Position numbers and translations under genes: made by a program
Notes under the pieces: generated by a model
Told to the model about the DNA's origin: nothing
What the model saw: the letters and a program-made list of their open reading frames with translations, nothing else
Databases searched by the model: none
Origin: Candidatus Limnocylindrales bacterium
GTDB lineage: Bacteria; Moduliflexota; Moduliflexia; Moduliflexales; JAUQPW01
Assembly (NCBI GenBank): GCA_035559535.1
Contig: DATMBG010000032.1
Location: forward strand, 62,001 to 126,000
Reading direction: 5' to 3'
DNA: 64,000 nucleotides
Part shown: positions 43,321-52,189 of the stretch, one piece after another
How positions within the stretch are numbered: the stretch's first letter is position 1
Layout: every line of letters begins with the position of its first letter

Positions 43321-44940
43321 ATGGCATCTTTTAAAGATATTGGTGGATTGGAAAAAGAGCTTCAGCGGGTTCGGGAGATTATCGAGTTTCCCATGAAATA
43401 TCCCGAAGTTTTTGCCCGATTGGGGATTGAACCCCCCAAAGGGGTTCTGCTTCATGGCCCACCGGGAACCGGAAAGACCCTCATTGCTCGAGCTATTGCC
43501 AATGAGATAGGAGCCCATTTCATCCACATCAACGGTCCCGAAGTCATTAACAAGTATTATGGAGAAAGCGAGGCCAGACTCCGGGAGAGGTTTGAAGAGG
43601 CCCGCCGTAATGCGCCCAGTGTAATTTTTATCGATGAAATCGATGCCATTGCCCCCAAACGGATTAATGTCGCGGGAGAGGTAGAAAAGCGGGTCGTGGC
43701 TCAGCTTCTGGCTTTAATGGATGGCTTAGTAACCCGGGGTCAGGTGGTGGTGATTGGCGCAACCAATATCCCGGAGGTGTTGGATCCTGCCCTGCGACGT
43801 CCGGGGCGATTTGATCGGGAGGTGGTCATCGGGGTTCCCAATCGAATCGGGCGGCGCCAGATCCTGGAGATTCATACCCGATCCATGCCTCTGGCTCCCA
43901 ATGTCAATCTGGATAAACTGGCCGAGATTACCCACGGATACGTAGGGGCCGATCTGGAAGCTATCGCCAAAGAAGCCGGTATGATTGCCCTTCGCAGGAT
44001 TTTACCGGAGATTAATAGCCAGGCCCCTTCTCGGCTGGAGGGTCCCGCTCTGGATTTTCAGGTTACCATGGAAGACTTCATCGAAGCTTTCAAGGAGATC
44101 GAACCCGGAGCCACACGAGAGTTTCTGGCCGAAAGACCCGTACTTCAATTCAAGGACGTGGGAGGATTAACCTACGTGAAGAAGACGCTCAAGGCCATCA
44201 TCCGACTTTCCTCTTGCTATCATCGGTTCTATGAAACCAGCGGAATAGCTTTTCCCAAAAGTCTACTTTTTACGGGCCCTTCCGGTACGGGAAAAACCCT
44301 CCTGGCAAGGGCCTTGGCCGGTGAAAGTGGATTTACCTTGATTACGGTAGACGGACCCAGGCTTTTCTCTAAATGGCTGGGAGAATCTGAAAAAGGACTC
44401 CGAGAGGTCTTCAAGATGGCCCGGCATACTTCTCCGTGTATTCTATTCTTCGATGAAATTGATAGCATTGCCCCGATTCGGCGTATATACGGAGGAGACG
44501 AAAGTGGGGTCACGCAACGAATGGTTAACCAGCTCCTCCGGGAATTGGATACCCTCAAGGATTTTAATGAGGTTATTTTCCTGGCGGCTACCAATCGGAT
44601 TGACCTGGTAGATCCTGCTCTTTTACGGGCAGGCCGGTTTGACTATATTCTGGAGTTTCCCATTCCAACTCTGGAAGAGCGGGAGGAAATTTTTAAAATC
44701 TACCTGGCCCAACTTCATCTGAAGGATGTGGATTTGCATCAACTGGCCGAGCAGACTGAAGGTTTCGTGGGATCGGATATCGAAGCCGTTTGTAAAAAAG
44801 CGCGATTGATGGCTCTGGAGCAGTTTTTTGAGGATTCCGAAGTAATCCTTGTTCAACATCCAGATTTGCGTATTACCCAGGCTCATTTTTTGGAGGCCAT
44901 CGAGTTGACCCGGCAGATGGGAAAGATCCCTCGTAGTTAA
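43321..44940 (+). CDS. Tandem AAA+ ATPase of the Cdc48/VCP group, without N-domain
   Basis: The 539-aa protein has two AAA modules. D1 starts at residue 4 (F-K-D-I-G-G-L) with Walker A GPPGTGKT (46-53), Walker B V-I-F-I-D-E-I-D (101-108), and the arginine-finger region R-R-P-G-R-F-D. D2 (~275-530) has GPSGTGKT, I-L-F-F-D-E-I-D-S-I-A-P and R-A-G-R-F-D. Cdc48 proteins normally have a ~190-aa N-domain for cofactor binding; the bases upstream of the ATG hold no coding extension, so it is absent here. Such unfoldases remodel or extract proteins. It stands alone, 85 bases before a molybdoenzyme gene. Confidence 0.9.
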   Translation: MASFKDIGGLEKELQRVREIIEFPMKYPEVFARLGIEPPKGVLLHGPPGTGKTLIARAIANEIGAHFIHINGPEVINKYYGESEARLRERFEEARRNAPSVIFIDEIDAIAPKRINVAGEVEKRVVAQLLALMDGLVTRGQVVVIGATNIPEVLDPALRRPGRFDREVVIGVPNRIGRRQILEIHTRSMPLAPNVNLDKLAEITHGYVGADLEAIAKEAGMIALRRILPEINSQAPSRLEGPALDFQVTMEDFIEAFKEIEPGATREFLAERPVLQFKDVGGLTYVKKTLKAIIRLSSCYHRFYETSGIAFPKSLLFTGPSGTGKTLLARALAGESGFTLITVDGPRLFSKWLGESEKGLREVFKMARHTSPCILFFDEIDSIAPIRRIYGGDESGVTQRMVNQLLRELDTLKDFNEVIFLAATNRIDLVDPALLRAGRFDYILEFPIPTLEEREEIFKIYLAQLHLKDVDLHQLAEQTEGFVGSDIEAVCKKARLMALEQFFEDSEVILVQHPDLRITQAHFLEAIELTRQMGKIPRS

Positions 44941-45024
44941 TAGGAGATACCCCCTGGGCACCAGGTTTATCATGGGAACTCTGGGTGCTGATGAATCTGG
45001 TATCCTGGTGGTAAGAACCGTTCT

Positions 45025-46260
45025 ATGATCAACCGAAGAAAGTTCCTGAAAAGTATTGCGGGAAGTTTAGTTCTGGCTAAAAGCGGTATCCTCCTGCCAA
45101 AAACCCTTCTGGCCCAGAGTTCTCAGATGGGGCCGCCGGAGCTTCCACAAGGAGCTTTGGAGGAGGCCATACTTCAAGCTCTACCCGGGAAAAAACCTCT
45201 TATCAAGAGAACCTACCGTCCTCCTAACTATGAAACCCCTGTTCAATATTTTAATGAACTGTTTACCCCCAGCGAGGTCTTTTTCGTAAGATACCATCTG
45301 GCCGATATCCCTCAAGTGGATAGCAAGCAATGGAAACTCAGCATCGGAGGGGAAGCCATAGAAAAACCCATGGAATTAACCCTGGAAGACCTCCAACGAG
45401 ATTTTGAGCAGGTGGAGATGGCGGCTTTATGTTTGTGCTCGGGCAATCGAAGGGGATTGTTCAAGCCCCACGTGCCGGGAGTTCAATGGGGTTATGGCGC
45501 CATGGGAAACGCCAGGTGGAAGGGAGTCCGGCTTAAAGATATTTTGGTCAAAGCCGGTATTAAAAAAGAAGCTCTCGAAGTTACATTTAACGGTGCCGAT
45601 GGGGCCGTTTTGGAAAAAACTCCGGATTTTAAGAAGAGTCTCCCGGTCTGGAAAGCCCTGGATGAAAATACCCTTATTGCCTGGGAGATGAACAGGGAAC
45701 CGCTTCCCCACTGGAATGGATTCCCTGCCCGATTAATAGTCCCCGGCTGGACCGGTACCTATTGGGTTAAACAGCTTACGGAGATTCAGGCTATAACCCG
45801 ACCCTTTGATGGTTTTTGGATGAAGGCAGCCTACAGAATTCCCAAAGGTAAATTTCCCATTGTAGATCGATTTATCTCTCAAGAAACAGAGATTAATACT
45901 CCCATCACCGAGATGGTCGTCAGCTCCCTGATAACAAATCTGGAAGAAGGACAGAAGTTCAAGTCAGGACAACCCATCGAAGTTAAAGGAATAGCCTGGG
46001 ATGGGGGTTACGGTATTCAACGGGTAGAGATCTCCACCGATGGAGGAAAGACCTGGCAAGAGGCTGAATTGGGGACCGACGCCGGAAGGTTTTCCTGGAG
46101 ACCCTGGAATTATCCCTTTATACCGACTGAGAAGGGTAAATATACCGTTATGGCCAAGGCCAGTAACCGTCTGGGACAGACACAAACGTTTGAACTCATC
46201 CTGAATCCGGCCGGCTATCACCATAACGTCATTCAGCGTATAAACATAGAAGTCATTTAA
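45025..46260 (+). CDS. Tat-exported sulfite-oxidase-family molybdoenzyme (SorA-like)
   Basis: The 411-aa protein opens with a twin-arginine signal (N-R-R-K-F-L-K, R4-R5). The molybdopterin domain (~60-290) has F-F-V-R89-Y-H, the molybdenum-ligating C138 in L-C-S-G-N-R-R-G, and W-G-Y-G-A-M-G-N-A-R-W-K-G-V. The C-terminal dimerisation beta domain (~300-411) ends H-H-N-V-I-Q-R-I. SorA oxidises sulfite in the periplasm and hands electrons to a cytochrome c, and a small monohaem cytochrome gene follows 81 bases downstream. Family relatives oxidise other substrates, so sulfite is probable, not proven. Confidence 0.87.
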   Translation: MINRRKFLKSIAGSLVLAKSGILLPKTLLAQSSQMGPPELPQGALEEAILQALPGKKPLIKRTYRPPNYETPVQYFNELFTPSEVFFVRYHLADIPQVDSKQWKLSIGGEAIEKPMELTLEDLQRDFEQVEMAALCLCSGNRRGLFKPHVPGVQWGYGAMGNARWKGVRLKDILVKAGIKKEALEVTFNGADGAVLEKTPDFKKSLPVWKALDENTLIAWEMNREPLPHWNGFPARLIVPGWTGTYWVKQLTEIQAITRPFDGFWMKAAYRIPKGKFPIVDRFISQETEINTPITEMVVSSLITNLEEGQKFKSGQPIEVKGIAWDGGYGIQRVEISTDGGKTWQEAELGTDAGRFSWRPWNYPFIPTEKGKYTVMAKASNRLGQTQTFELILNPAGYHHNVIQRINIEVI

Positions 46261-46298
46261 AAAACCCATGGGAGGCGGTTTTTACGCGGAATAAAAAC

Positions 46299-46321
46299 TT
46301 CGTTTTCTGGTGGAAAACGAA
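46299..46321 (+). repeat. Hairpin between molybdoenzyme and cytochrome genes
   Basis: TTCGTTTTC (46299-46307) and GAAAACGAA (46313-46321) form a perfect 9-bp stem with a 5-base loop, just before the AGGAGG site of the cytochrome gene. Confidence 0.6.
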
Positions 46322-46341
46322 CTTCTGGAAAGGAGGATCCT

Positions 46342-46641
46342 GTGAAAAGTCTTTTTTTTCTTTTGATTCTATGGATCATTCTCGCTGCTCCCGTTTTGGC
46401 TCAAGAGGAAAAAATAAAACTTAAAGAAGGGCCCGGAAAAAAGCTTGTGGAAGCCCATTGTAATATCTGCCATAGCCTGGATTATATCCTGATCAATTCA
46501 CCTTTCCTGGATAAAAAAGGGTGGGAGGCTTCGGTTAATAAAATGATTCAGGTCATGGGAGCACCCATCAATAAAGACGATGTCCCTCAGATTATAGAAT
46601 ATTTGACAACCTATTATGGAAAGAAGGAGTCATCCCCATAA
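46342..46641 (+). CDS. Small periplasmic monohaem cytochrome c (SorB-like)
   Basis: The 99-aa protein has a signal peptide of about 20 residues ending A-P-V-L-A, then one haem-attachment motif C40-N-I-C-H44. Methionines M64 and M70 are candidates for the sixth ligand. It starts with GTG after a perfect AAAGGAGG site. The size and place behind a sulfite-oxidase-like gene match the SorB electron acceptor, which carries electrons from the molybdenum centre to the respiratory chain. Confidence 0.87.
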   Translation: MKSLFFLLILWIILAAPVLAQEEKIKLKEGPGKKLVEAHCNICHSLDYILINSPFLDKKGWEASVNKMIQVMGAPINKDDVPQIIEYLTTYYGKKESSP

Positions 46642-46728
46642 GTTAAGCCAATCGGTCATTAAGGGATTTTAAGGTTGTTTTCCGGGGATAAAGATTCAGG
46701 ATTGAGGATCGGGTCAAAGCTACCCTTG

Positions 46729-46757
46729 TTGATAAGTATCCCCAGGTGTTGTATACT
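46729..46757 (+). promoter_or_regulatory. Candidate housekeeping promoter of the sigma-factor operon
   Basis: TTGATA (46729-46734), a 17-base spacer and TATACT (46752-46757): near-consensus sigma-70 elements at ideal spacing, about 150 bases before the ECF sigma gene. Confidence 0.55.
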
Positions 46758-46837
46758 GTTATAATAATGACCTTGAATGCGGTCGGACAGGTTGATGTAA
46801 GTAACCTTTACAAATCTTTAAAAGTTTCTCGGCTACA

Positions 46838-46865
46838 GGAACTTTAGCCTGGTTCCCAGGTCTAA
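46838..46865 (+). promoter_or_regulatory. Sigma-E-type (RpoE) promoter of the sigma-factor operon
   Basis: GGAACTT (46838-46844), 16 bases, then TCTAA (46861-46865) match the RpoE consensus GGAACTT-N16-TCTRA exactly. It ends 46 bases before the ECF sigma start codon, the arrangement expected for autoregulation. Confidence 0.75.
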
Positions 46866-46911
46866 TCTAATGAATTCACCATAGTTAGTACGAGAAAAAA
46901 GGATCGCGTAC

Positions 46912-47505
46912 GTGTTGAATTCGAGGAAACCCACAAAGCCGGTAACCGATGAGAGCCTGGTAAAGAGATGTCAAGCTGGAGATTCGCTGGCTTTTGAGAC
47001 CTTAGTCATTCGATATCAGAGGCAGATTTTTAGTCTGATTCATCGTATGACCAATAATCCTGAGATTGTTGAGGATTTGGCTCAAGAGGTTTTTATTTCG
47101 GCTTTCAAGGCAATAGGAGAATTTAAGGGAAATTCTTCTTTTTTTACTTGGCTATATCGGATTGCCATCAATAAGTGTAAGAACTATTTAGCCTCTTCTC
47201 GTGGGTCTCTTATACCTATAGGAGATAGGAGGTCGGAGGCTGAGCCTTCTTTGTTGGAGATAGCGGACCAGCGAGTGAATCCACAGACTGCTTTGTTAAC
47301 AGGGGAGTTATTGGCGCAGGTTGATGAAGCTTTAGGAAGTCTTCCAGACGATCAAAGAGAGGCCCTGGTTCTGTATGATCTGGAAGGCTTATCTTATCAG
47401 GAGATTGCAGAGGTTTTGAATTGCCCCATAGGGACTGTGCGGTCTCGATTAGCCAGAGCCAGGGCAGCTTTAAGAGAAAGGCTCAAGGATTATTTTACGG
47501 AGTAG
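46912..47505 (+). CDS. rpoE: ECF sigma factor, RpoE-like
   Basis: The 197-aa protein has the ECF sigma layout. Region 2 (~20-90) has D-L-A-Q-E-V-F-I-S-A-F and F-F-T-W-L-Y-R-I-A-I-N-K-C-K-N-Y-L. Region 4 (~130-190) has L-P-D-D-Q-R-E-A-L and the helix-turn-helix G-L-S-Y-Q-E-I-A-E-V-L-N-C-P-I-G-T-V-R-S-R-L. The start codon is GTG. It is followed at 4 bases by its anti-sigma factor and then by RseB-like and DegP genes, so it should direct the envelope stress response. The exact RpoE-type promoter upstream implies that it activates itself. Confidence 0.92.
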   Translation: MLNSRKPTKPVTDESLVKRCQAGDSLAFETLVIRYQRQIFSLIHRMTNNPEIVEDLAQEVFISAFKAIGEFKGNSSFFTWLYRIAINKCKNYLASSRGSLIPIGDRRSEAEPSLLEIADQRVNPQTALLTGELLAQVDEALGSLPDDQREALVLYDLEGLSYQEIAEVLNCPIGTVRSRLARARAALRERLKDYFTE

Positions 47506-47509
47506 AAGT

Positions 47510-48079
47510 ATGAACTGTGAGGAATATTTTGAGCTTATAACCGGATATGCAGATGGGGAGTTACGAGAGGCCGAGGTGGTATTGCTTACCCAGCATTTGA
47601 CTGCCTGTGCAAAGTGTCATCAACATCTTAAGGAAATCAGTGCCTTAAAAAATCTTTTAAAACAATATGCAGCAACGAAAGCCCTGGTCCCTTCTTTAGG
47701 ATTTTCCCAAAAAATCCTGCAGAGTGTCCACAAGGAAATTCCGGTCTTTGGAAAGAAAGGTTTATCATGGACTTCGAAATATCCTCTTTCTGTCTGGGCC
47801 ACGGCGGCAGTTCTGTTTCTGATTCTCCTTGCCGGAATCTTTTACTTTCAGCAAATGGGAGTTCAGGAACCTTCAAAGAACACCTATTATGTTGAGATGA
47901 AACCAAAGACTCAGAAGAATATATATTATGTCGAGGCTAAACTAGATTCCCCGCCTGCCCACGAATCGGGAAATACGGATTTCAATAATATTGATGATTA
48001 TCTCTATCAGCATGCCATGGAGGGGTTGCGAACTCCTCTAACGGATAACACCGTATTCGTGGGATATATGAACCGATGA
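47510..48079 (+). CDS. Anti-sigma factor with zinc-finger (zf-HC2) domain
   Basis: The 189-aa protein has an N-terminal ZAS motif H-x3-C-x2-C (Q-H-L-T-A-C-A-K-C, ~29-37) that clamps ECF sigma factors. A membrane helix lies near 95-115 (V-W-A-T-A-A-V-L-F-L-I-L-L-A-G-I-F-Y-F), followed by a ~70-residue periplasmic tail. The topology matches RseA/MucA: the sigma factor is held at the inner membrane until the periplasmic part is cut. Its last codons overlap the start of the RseB-like gene (ATGA). Confidence 0.88.
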   Translation: MNCEEYFELITGYADGELREAEVVLLTQHLTACAKCHQHLKEISALKNLLKQYAATKALVPSLGFSQKILQSVHKEIPVFGKKGLSWTSKYPLSVWATAAVLFLILLAGIFYFQQMGVQEPSKNTYYVEMKPKTQKNIYYVEAKLDSPPAHESGNTDFNNIDDYLYQHAMEGLRTPLTDNTVFVGYMNR

Positions 48080-49194
48080 GCCAGATGTTGGAGAGATTAC
48101 CAGGTACTTCTAAGATATACGGTAGACAGATTGAGTCCATGAAGTGGAAATGGGATTTAACGATTTTAAACGCTTTCTTTTTCTTGATCAGTTGGTTAAT
48201 AACCCTTTTCATTGCCGATAAGGTATGGGCTGAGGAAAGGGAAGAACTGGATAGCATTATTCAAACCCTGGGGGAGTCCAGAACTAAGGATATCAGCTAT
48301 ATGGGGGTCAAAATTGTGGTTAACTACTCCTCCTGTCAACCAGATGTTAAGAGTATTCAGGTAATCCATGGACCCGCTAACAAGGAAAAGCGAGAAATCT
48401 TCTCCTTGAAGGAAAAGAAAACCCAGGTCATTCTGGATGACGGACAACATATCTGGCACTATATTCCATCGGAAGCTTTTGTCATTCGTAAAAATTCCCC
48501 TGTTTTCGAGGATGTGGTGAAAGATCTCAAGGAAAAGGAGCAGCTCATCGAACAGAACTACAAGATTTACATAGAGAGGCAAGGACAAATCATTAACAGA
48601 AATAGTATCGGTATTTTCTTCGAACCCAAGGATACCAATCGGCCGGCTCGTAAGGTATGGGTGGATAGAGAATATGGAATCCCCCTAAGGACTGAGATTT
48701 ACGACCTGAATGGAAATCTCATTCTGTTATCGACTTTCTCGGAAATTAAATTTGGATCTGTTCTTGGAAATGACATTTTCTCTCTCAAAATTCCCGAAGG
48801 GACTCCTGTTAAGACCTTTGTAGAAGCCAGATATGCCAATCTGGCTGAAGCAGAAAAACATATCGATTTTAAGTTGCACCCCTTAGGTTATGTTCCTGAA
48901 GGGTTTACCCTCACCGGGATCACCCATATTAAAGTGGATAAAGGAGAGCGGGTCCATTTACTTTATTCCGACGGATTGAGCTCTCTATCCATTTTCCAGG
49001 ACAAGTCTGTACTATCTTTTTCCGGTACCCCTCTCCCTACCAGAGAAGTGAACATTAATGACAAAAAAGGAGTATTATATGACCAAGGACTACTAAAGAT
49101 CTTAAATTGGAAATTACAGGACACCTATGTTACTTTAATAGGAGAAATCTCAGAAGATGAGTTATTAAAAGTGGCTCGATCAGTTTTGCCTTAA
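48076..49194 (+). CDS. RseB/MucB-like periplasmic regulator of the anti-sigma factor
   Basis: The 372-aa protein has a hydrophobic export segment at ~28-48; an inner ATG at 48139 (MKWKWDL) gives a more standard signal peptide. Residues ~55-255 follow the MucB/RseB N-domain pattern (Y-M-G-V-K-I-V-V-N-Y, H-I-W-H-Y-I-P, I-F-F-E-P-K-D...P-A-R-K-V-W-V-D-R-E-Y-G-I-P-L-R-T-E-I-Y). The C-domain ~265-372 (F-K-L-H-P-L-G-Y-V-P-E-G-F) resembles MucB-C/DUF4367. RseB shields the anti-sigma factor from proteolysis and senses misfolded or lipid signals. It is translationally coupled to the anti-sigma gene. Confidence 0.85.
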   Translation: MSQMLERLPGTSKIYGRQIESMKWKWDLTILNAFFFLISWLITLFIADKVWAEEREELDSIIQTLGESRTKDISYMGVKIVVNYSSCQPDVKSIQVIHGPANKEKREIFSLKEKKTQVILDDGQHIWHYIPSEAFVIRKNSPVFEDVVKDLKEKEQLIEQNYKIYIERQGQIINRNSIGIFFEPKDTNRPARKVWVDREYGIPLRTEIYDLNGNLILLSTFSEIKFGSVLGNDIFSLKIPEGTPVKTFVEARYANLAEAEKHIDFKLHPLGYVPEGFTLTGITHIKVDKGERVHLLYSDGLSSLSIFQDKSVLSFSGTPLPTREVNINDKKGVLYDQGLLKILNWKLQDTYVTLIGEISEDELLKVARSVLP

Positions 49195-49197
49195 AAG

Positions 49198-49273
49198 CTG
49201 TCTACTACCCGTCGTCCGTTGTTCAGGGGGTATAAGTTCCTAAGAGGGGCAACGGACAACAGTTAATAGACAA
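49198..49273 (+). repeat. Intercistronic hairpin with GTCCGTTG/CAACGGAC arms
   Basis: The left arm 49198-49224 (CTGTCTACTACCCGTCGTCC...) pairs with 49247-49273 (...GGACAACAGTTAATAGACAA) at about 20 of 27 positions. It starts 4 bases after the rseB-like stop and ends 8 bases before the degP ATG. Confidence 0.65.
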
Positions 49274-49280
49274 GGAAGTT

Positions 49281-50843
49281 ATGAATAAGGAAAATTTAAA
49301 ACAAATTTGGTTAATCGGTCTTTTATGCTTCGTGGTCAGTGTAACGACGGCTATTCTGACTGTTAATAGTCTCCCCTTGCTAAGTATCGCTCAGGAATCA
49401 AAATCCGACAAACCGGCCACATCGCCGGCTGCAGATAAACCCACCCCGGATGCAGGAACAAAATCTATGGCCGGAGTCCTGGTTCCCCATGACTTTGTAG
49501 GGATTGCCAATAAGGTTAAACCTACCGTGGTTAATATTAGTACCAGCCATACCCTGAAACGGAAAGAATTCCGAGGATTCCGGGGTTCAGAAGAATTTAA
49601 AGATTTCTTCGGTGAGGATTTCTTTAACCGATTTTTTGGGGGGAACCCTCCCAAGCAGTTCAAACAGAGAAGTTTAGGTTCCGGTTTTATTATTGACAAG
49701 CAGGGCTATATCGTCTCCAATCATCACGTGGTTAAAGATGCCGATGAAATCAAGGTTAAGCTGGCAGATGATTCGGAGTATACGGCTAAAGTCGTCGGGA
49801 AAGATCCGAAAACGGACATTGTGCTTCTTAAAATCGATACTAAAAAAGATCTTCCGGTCTTAGAGTTTGGGGATTCCGATGCCATTCAAGTGGGTGAATG
49901 GGTCATAGCCGTGGGAAATCCCTTTGGATTGAATTATACCGTTACTGCCGGGATTATCAGTGCAAAGGGACGTGTTATTGGTGCAGGCCCCTACGATGAC
50001 TTTCTCCAGACCGATGCCTCCATTAACCCTGGTAACAGTGGAGGTCCCCTTGTCAATATGGAAGGGAAAATTATCGGGATCAATACCGCCATTATGGCCA
50101 GTGGGCAGGGGATTGGATTTGCCATTCCTATTAATGAGGCCAAGCATATCATTGAGGATCTAAAAACCAAGGGTAAAGTAACCCGAGGATGGCTCGGACT
50201 TATGATCCAAGAGGTCACTCCCGAGTTAGCAGAATCCTTTAATCTGGCCGAACATAAGGGAGCTCTGGTGGCTAATGTGGTTCCCGATAGCCCGGCAGAT
50301 AAAGCAGGGATTAAGCGCGGGGATGTGGTGATTGAATTTGACGGCAAAAAGATTAACGAATACAGTGACTTGCCTAAACTGGCAGCCCGGGCCGAGCCCG
50401 GTCGGAGTGTCGAGGTAAAGGTTAATCGGGATGGGAAAGAACAAACCTTCAAAGTAAATATTGGAGAGTTCCCCGAAGAAGTTGCAGAAGCTGCTACAAG
50501 CCAGGAAGGTAATACCATTGAAGAAGAAAAGCTCGGTATGGCCGTACAGGAATTGACTCCGGAATTGGCCGAAGGACTCAACCTACCCAAAGACGAAAAG
50601 GGAGTTCTGGTTTCCGAGGTTGAGGAAGGGGGACCTGCCGCAGAGGCCGGAATCCGAAGGGGTGATATTATCAAGGAAATTAATCGGATTGAAGTTAAAG
50701 ACCTTAAAGGGTATCAAGAAGCCCTTAAATCCTCCAAAGATAACATGATCCTCTTGCTGGTAAAACGGGGAGAAAACAGCATTTATCGGGTTATCAAACT
50801 CGATGAAGGCCTGAAAGAAGGAACCAAAGAGGAGAAGAAGTAA
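49281..50843 (+). CDS. degP: Periplasmic serine protease/chaperone DegP (HtrA, MucD)
   Basis: Degrades and refolds damaged envelope proteins. The 520-aa protein has an N-terminal membrane/signal segment (~8-30), the trypsin-like domain with H149 (S-N-H-H-V-V), D179 (K-T-D-I-V-L-L-K) and S253 (N-P-G-N-S-G-G-P), then two PDZ domains (~295-385 and ~415-510). The residues between ~92 and 130 (F-R-G-F...F-F-G-E-D-F-F-N-R-F-F-G-G) form the DegP LA loop. It is the last gene of the sigma operon, matching rpoE-rseA-rseB-mucD in Proteobacteria. Confidence 0.94.
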   Translation: MNKENLKQIWLIGLLCFVVSVTTAILTVNSLPLLSIAQESKSDKPATSPAADKPTPDAGTKSMAGVLVPHDFVGIANKVKPTVVNISTSHTLKRKEFRGFRGSEEFKDFFGEDFFNRFFGGNPPKQFKQRSLGSGFIIDKQGYIVSNHHVVKDADEIKVKLADDSEYTAKVVGKDPKTDIVLLKIDTKKDLPVLEFGDSDAIQVGEWVIAVGNPFGLNYTVTAGIISAKGRVIGAGPYDDFLQTDASINPGNSGGPLVNMEGKIIGINTAIMASGQGIGFAIPINEAKHIIEDLKTKGKVTRGWLGLMIQEVTPELAESFNLAEHKGALVANVVPDSPADKAGIKRGDVVIEFDGKKINEYSDLPKLAARAEPGRSVEVKVNRDGKEQTFKVNIGEFPEEVAEAATSQEGNTIEEEKLGMAVQELTPELAEGLNLPKDEKGVLVSEVEEGGPAAEAGIRRGDIIKEINRIEVKDLKGYQEALKSSKDNMILLLVKRGENSIYRVIKLDEGLKEGTKEEKK

Positions 50844-50848
50844 AAATA

Positions 50849-50882
50849 GGGGAGAATGGGAGAATAAAGACCCGTTCTCCCC
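50849..50882. terminator. Bidirectional terminator between degP and the PaaK-like gene
   Basis: GGGGAGAATGGG (50849-50860) pairs with CCCGTTCTCCCC (50871-50882), 12 bp with one G-U, 10-base loop. It follows the degP stop by 5 bases, and the convergent gene ends at 50906. Confidence 0.7.
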
Positions 50883-50905
50883 TTCCTTCTTTCCCTCTGT
50901 TGAAC

Positions 50906-52189
50906 TTAATCCCATTTTCTTTCATCTAAAATTTTTTTTCCTCCCTCAGGAAGGGTCCCTCCAGGTACCAACTCAATCGTAGCCCTCAATTTCATGACCT
51001 CCCGTACGGTTTGTTCCAATTGACTCTTTAAAGTGTCCGATTCCAGTATGCCAGGTTTAAGCTCTACCCGAAGTTTCAGTTCATCTTGATGATGGACACG
51101 CGTAATGACTACCTGTCCCCTGGCGATATCCGGGTGTTTGGCTAAGATTTCATCCACCTGACCGGGTCTAATGAACATCCCTCTCACCTTGGTCGTTTCA
51201 CTGGCGCGCCCTACCAATTTAACCAGGCGATGGGAGGTCCTCCCACAGGGACAGGGCTCATCGGTAAAATAAGAGAGATCTCCGGTTCCAAATCGGATCA
51301 GGGGGTAGGTTTTATTGAAGTTGGTTACCACCACTTCGCCAACCTCTCCAGGCCCTAGCTGATTCCCGGCTTCCAGATCTACGATTTCTACCACCAGTTC
51401 CTCAGGTACGTGCATACCGGATTTTTCCCGACATTCATATCCGATGGTTCCCACATCTGCAGTCAGATATCCCTGTCGAACCAGAAGATGATAGCCTTCT
51501 TCCAGCTCCGTCCGCAGAGATTCCGGAAGCATTTCGGCGGCAACAAAAGCAACTTCCAGCGTAAGATCCTTTCGGGGTTGATAACCTAATTCTTCTGCTT
51601 TTCTGAGAAGGGTCATCAGAAAACTGGGGGTGCCGGTGTAACCGGTAACCTTCAGATCGTATAAAATTTTAACCTGAAGTTCTGTATTTCCTACTCCGGT
51701 CGGAATAACCGTACACCCCATTGCCACCAAAGCCTCATCTAAAATAAGTCCGGCAGGCGTTAAATGATAAGCAAATGTGTTTTGAACCAGATCTCCTTTC
51801 CGAAACCCGGCTGCATACAAGGCCTTTTCACACCTCCAATACCTCTCTTCAGGCCCTTGAGGATCATAGATAGGTCCTGGAGAAACATAAATCCGTTTGA
51901 GTTGATGAGACGGAACGGTTGTAAATCCCCCAAAAGGAGGATTTTCCCTTTGAAGTTGGGGAAGCTGATCTTTCTTTGTAATTGGGACCTTCTCCAGGTC
52001 TTTTACCGTCTGGATATGCTGCGGAGTCAGACGAGCTGCTTCAAATCTGGCCCTGATAGCCGGTGCATGGGTGTAGGCATAACCCATAATTTCTCGAAGC
52101 TTCTGAACCACATAAGCTTCTCGCTCTTTGGGGGGAAGAGTTTCTAAAGCCGGGTCATAGAAACCTGTAGTTCGATCGGATTTTAACAT
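50906..52189 (-). CDS. Phenylacetate-CoA ligase-like AMP-forming enzyme (PaaK family)
   Basis: Activates an aryl or acyl acid with ATP and CoA. The protein is 427 aa from the ATG at 52189; a TTG at 52225 would add 12 residues. The PaaK pattern is seen in F-Y-D-P-A-L-E-T-L at the start, V-P-I-T-K-K-D-Q-L, G-Y-T-G-T-P-S-F-L, Y-P-L-I-R-F-G-T-G-D-L-S (AMP-binding core), C-P-C-G-R-T and the C-terminal G-R-A-S-E-T-T-K-V-R-G-M-F-I. The P-loop normally rich in S/T/G is weak (Y-V-S-P-G-P-I-Y), so the true acid may differ from phenylacetate. No aromatic degradation operon is adjacent. Confidence 0.85.
   Translation of the reverse strand: MLKSDRTTGFYDPALETLPPKEREAYVVQKLREIMGYAYTHAPAIRARFEAARLTPQHIQTVKDLEKVPITKKDQLPQLQRENPPFGGFTTVPSHQLKRIYVSPGPIYDPQGPEERYWRCEKALYAAGFRKGDLVQNTFAYHLTPAGLILDEALVAMGCTVIPTGVGNTELQVKILYDLKVTGYTGTPSFLMTLLRKAEELGYQPRKDLTLEVAFVAAEMLPESLRTELEEGYHLLVRQGYLTADVGTIGYECREKSGMHVPEELVVEIVDLEAGNQLGPGEVGEVVVTNFNKTYPLIRFGTGDLSYFTDEPCPCGRTSHRLVKLVGRASETTKVRGMFIRPGQVDEILAKHPDIARGQVVITRVHHQDELKLRVELKPGILESDTLKSQLEQTVREVMKLRATIELVPGGTLPEGGKKILDERKWD

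Noticed and set aside
49991-50674. 227-aa minus-strand open frame inside degP
   Set aside because: Shadow of the degP PDZ region with Ser/Pro-rich composition typical of antisense frames.
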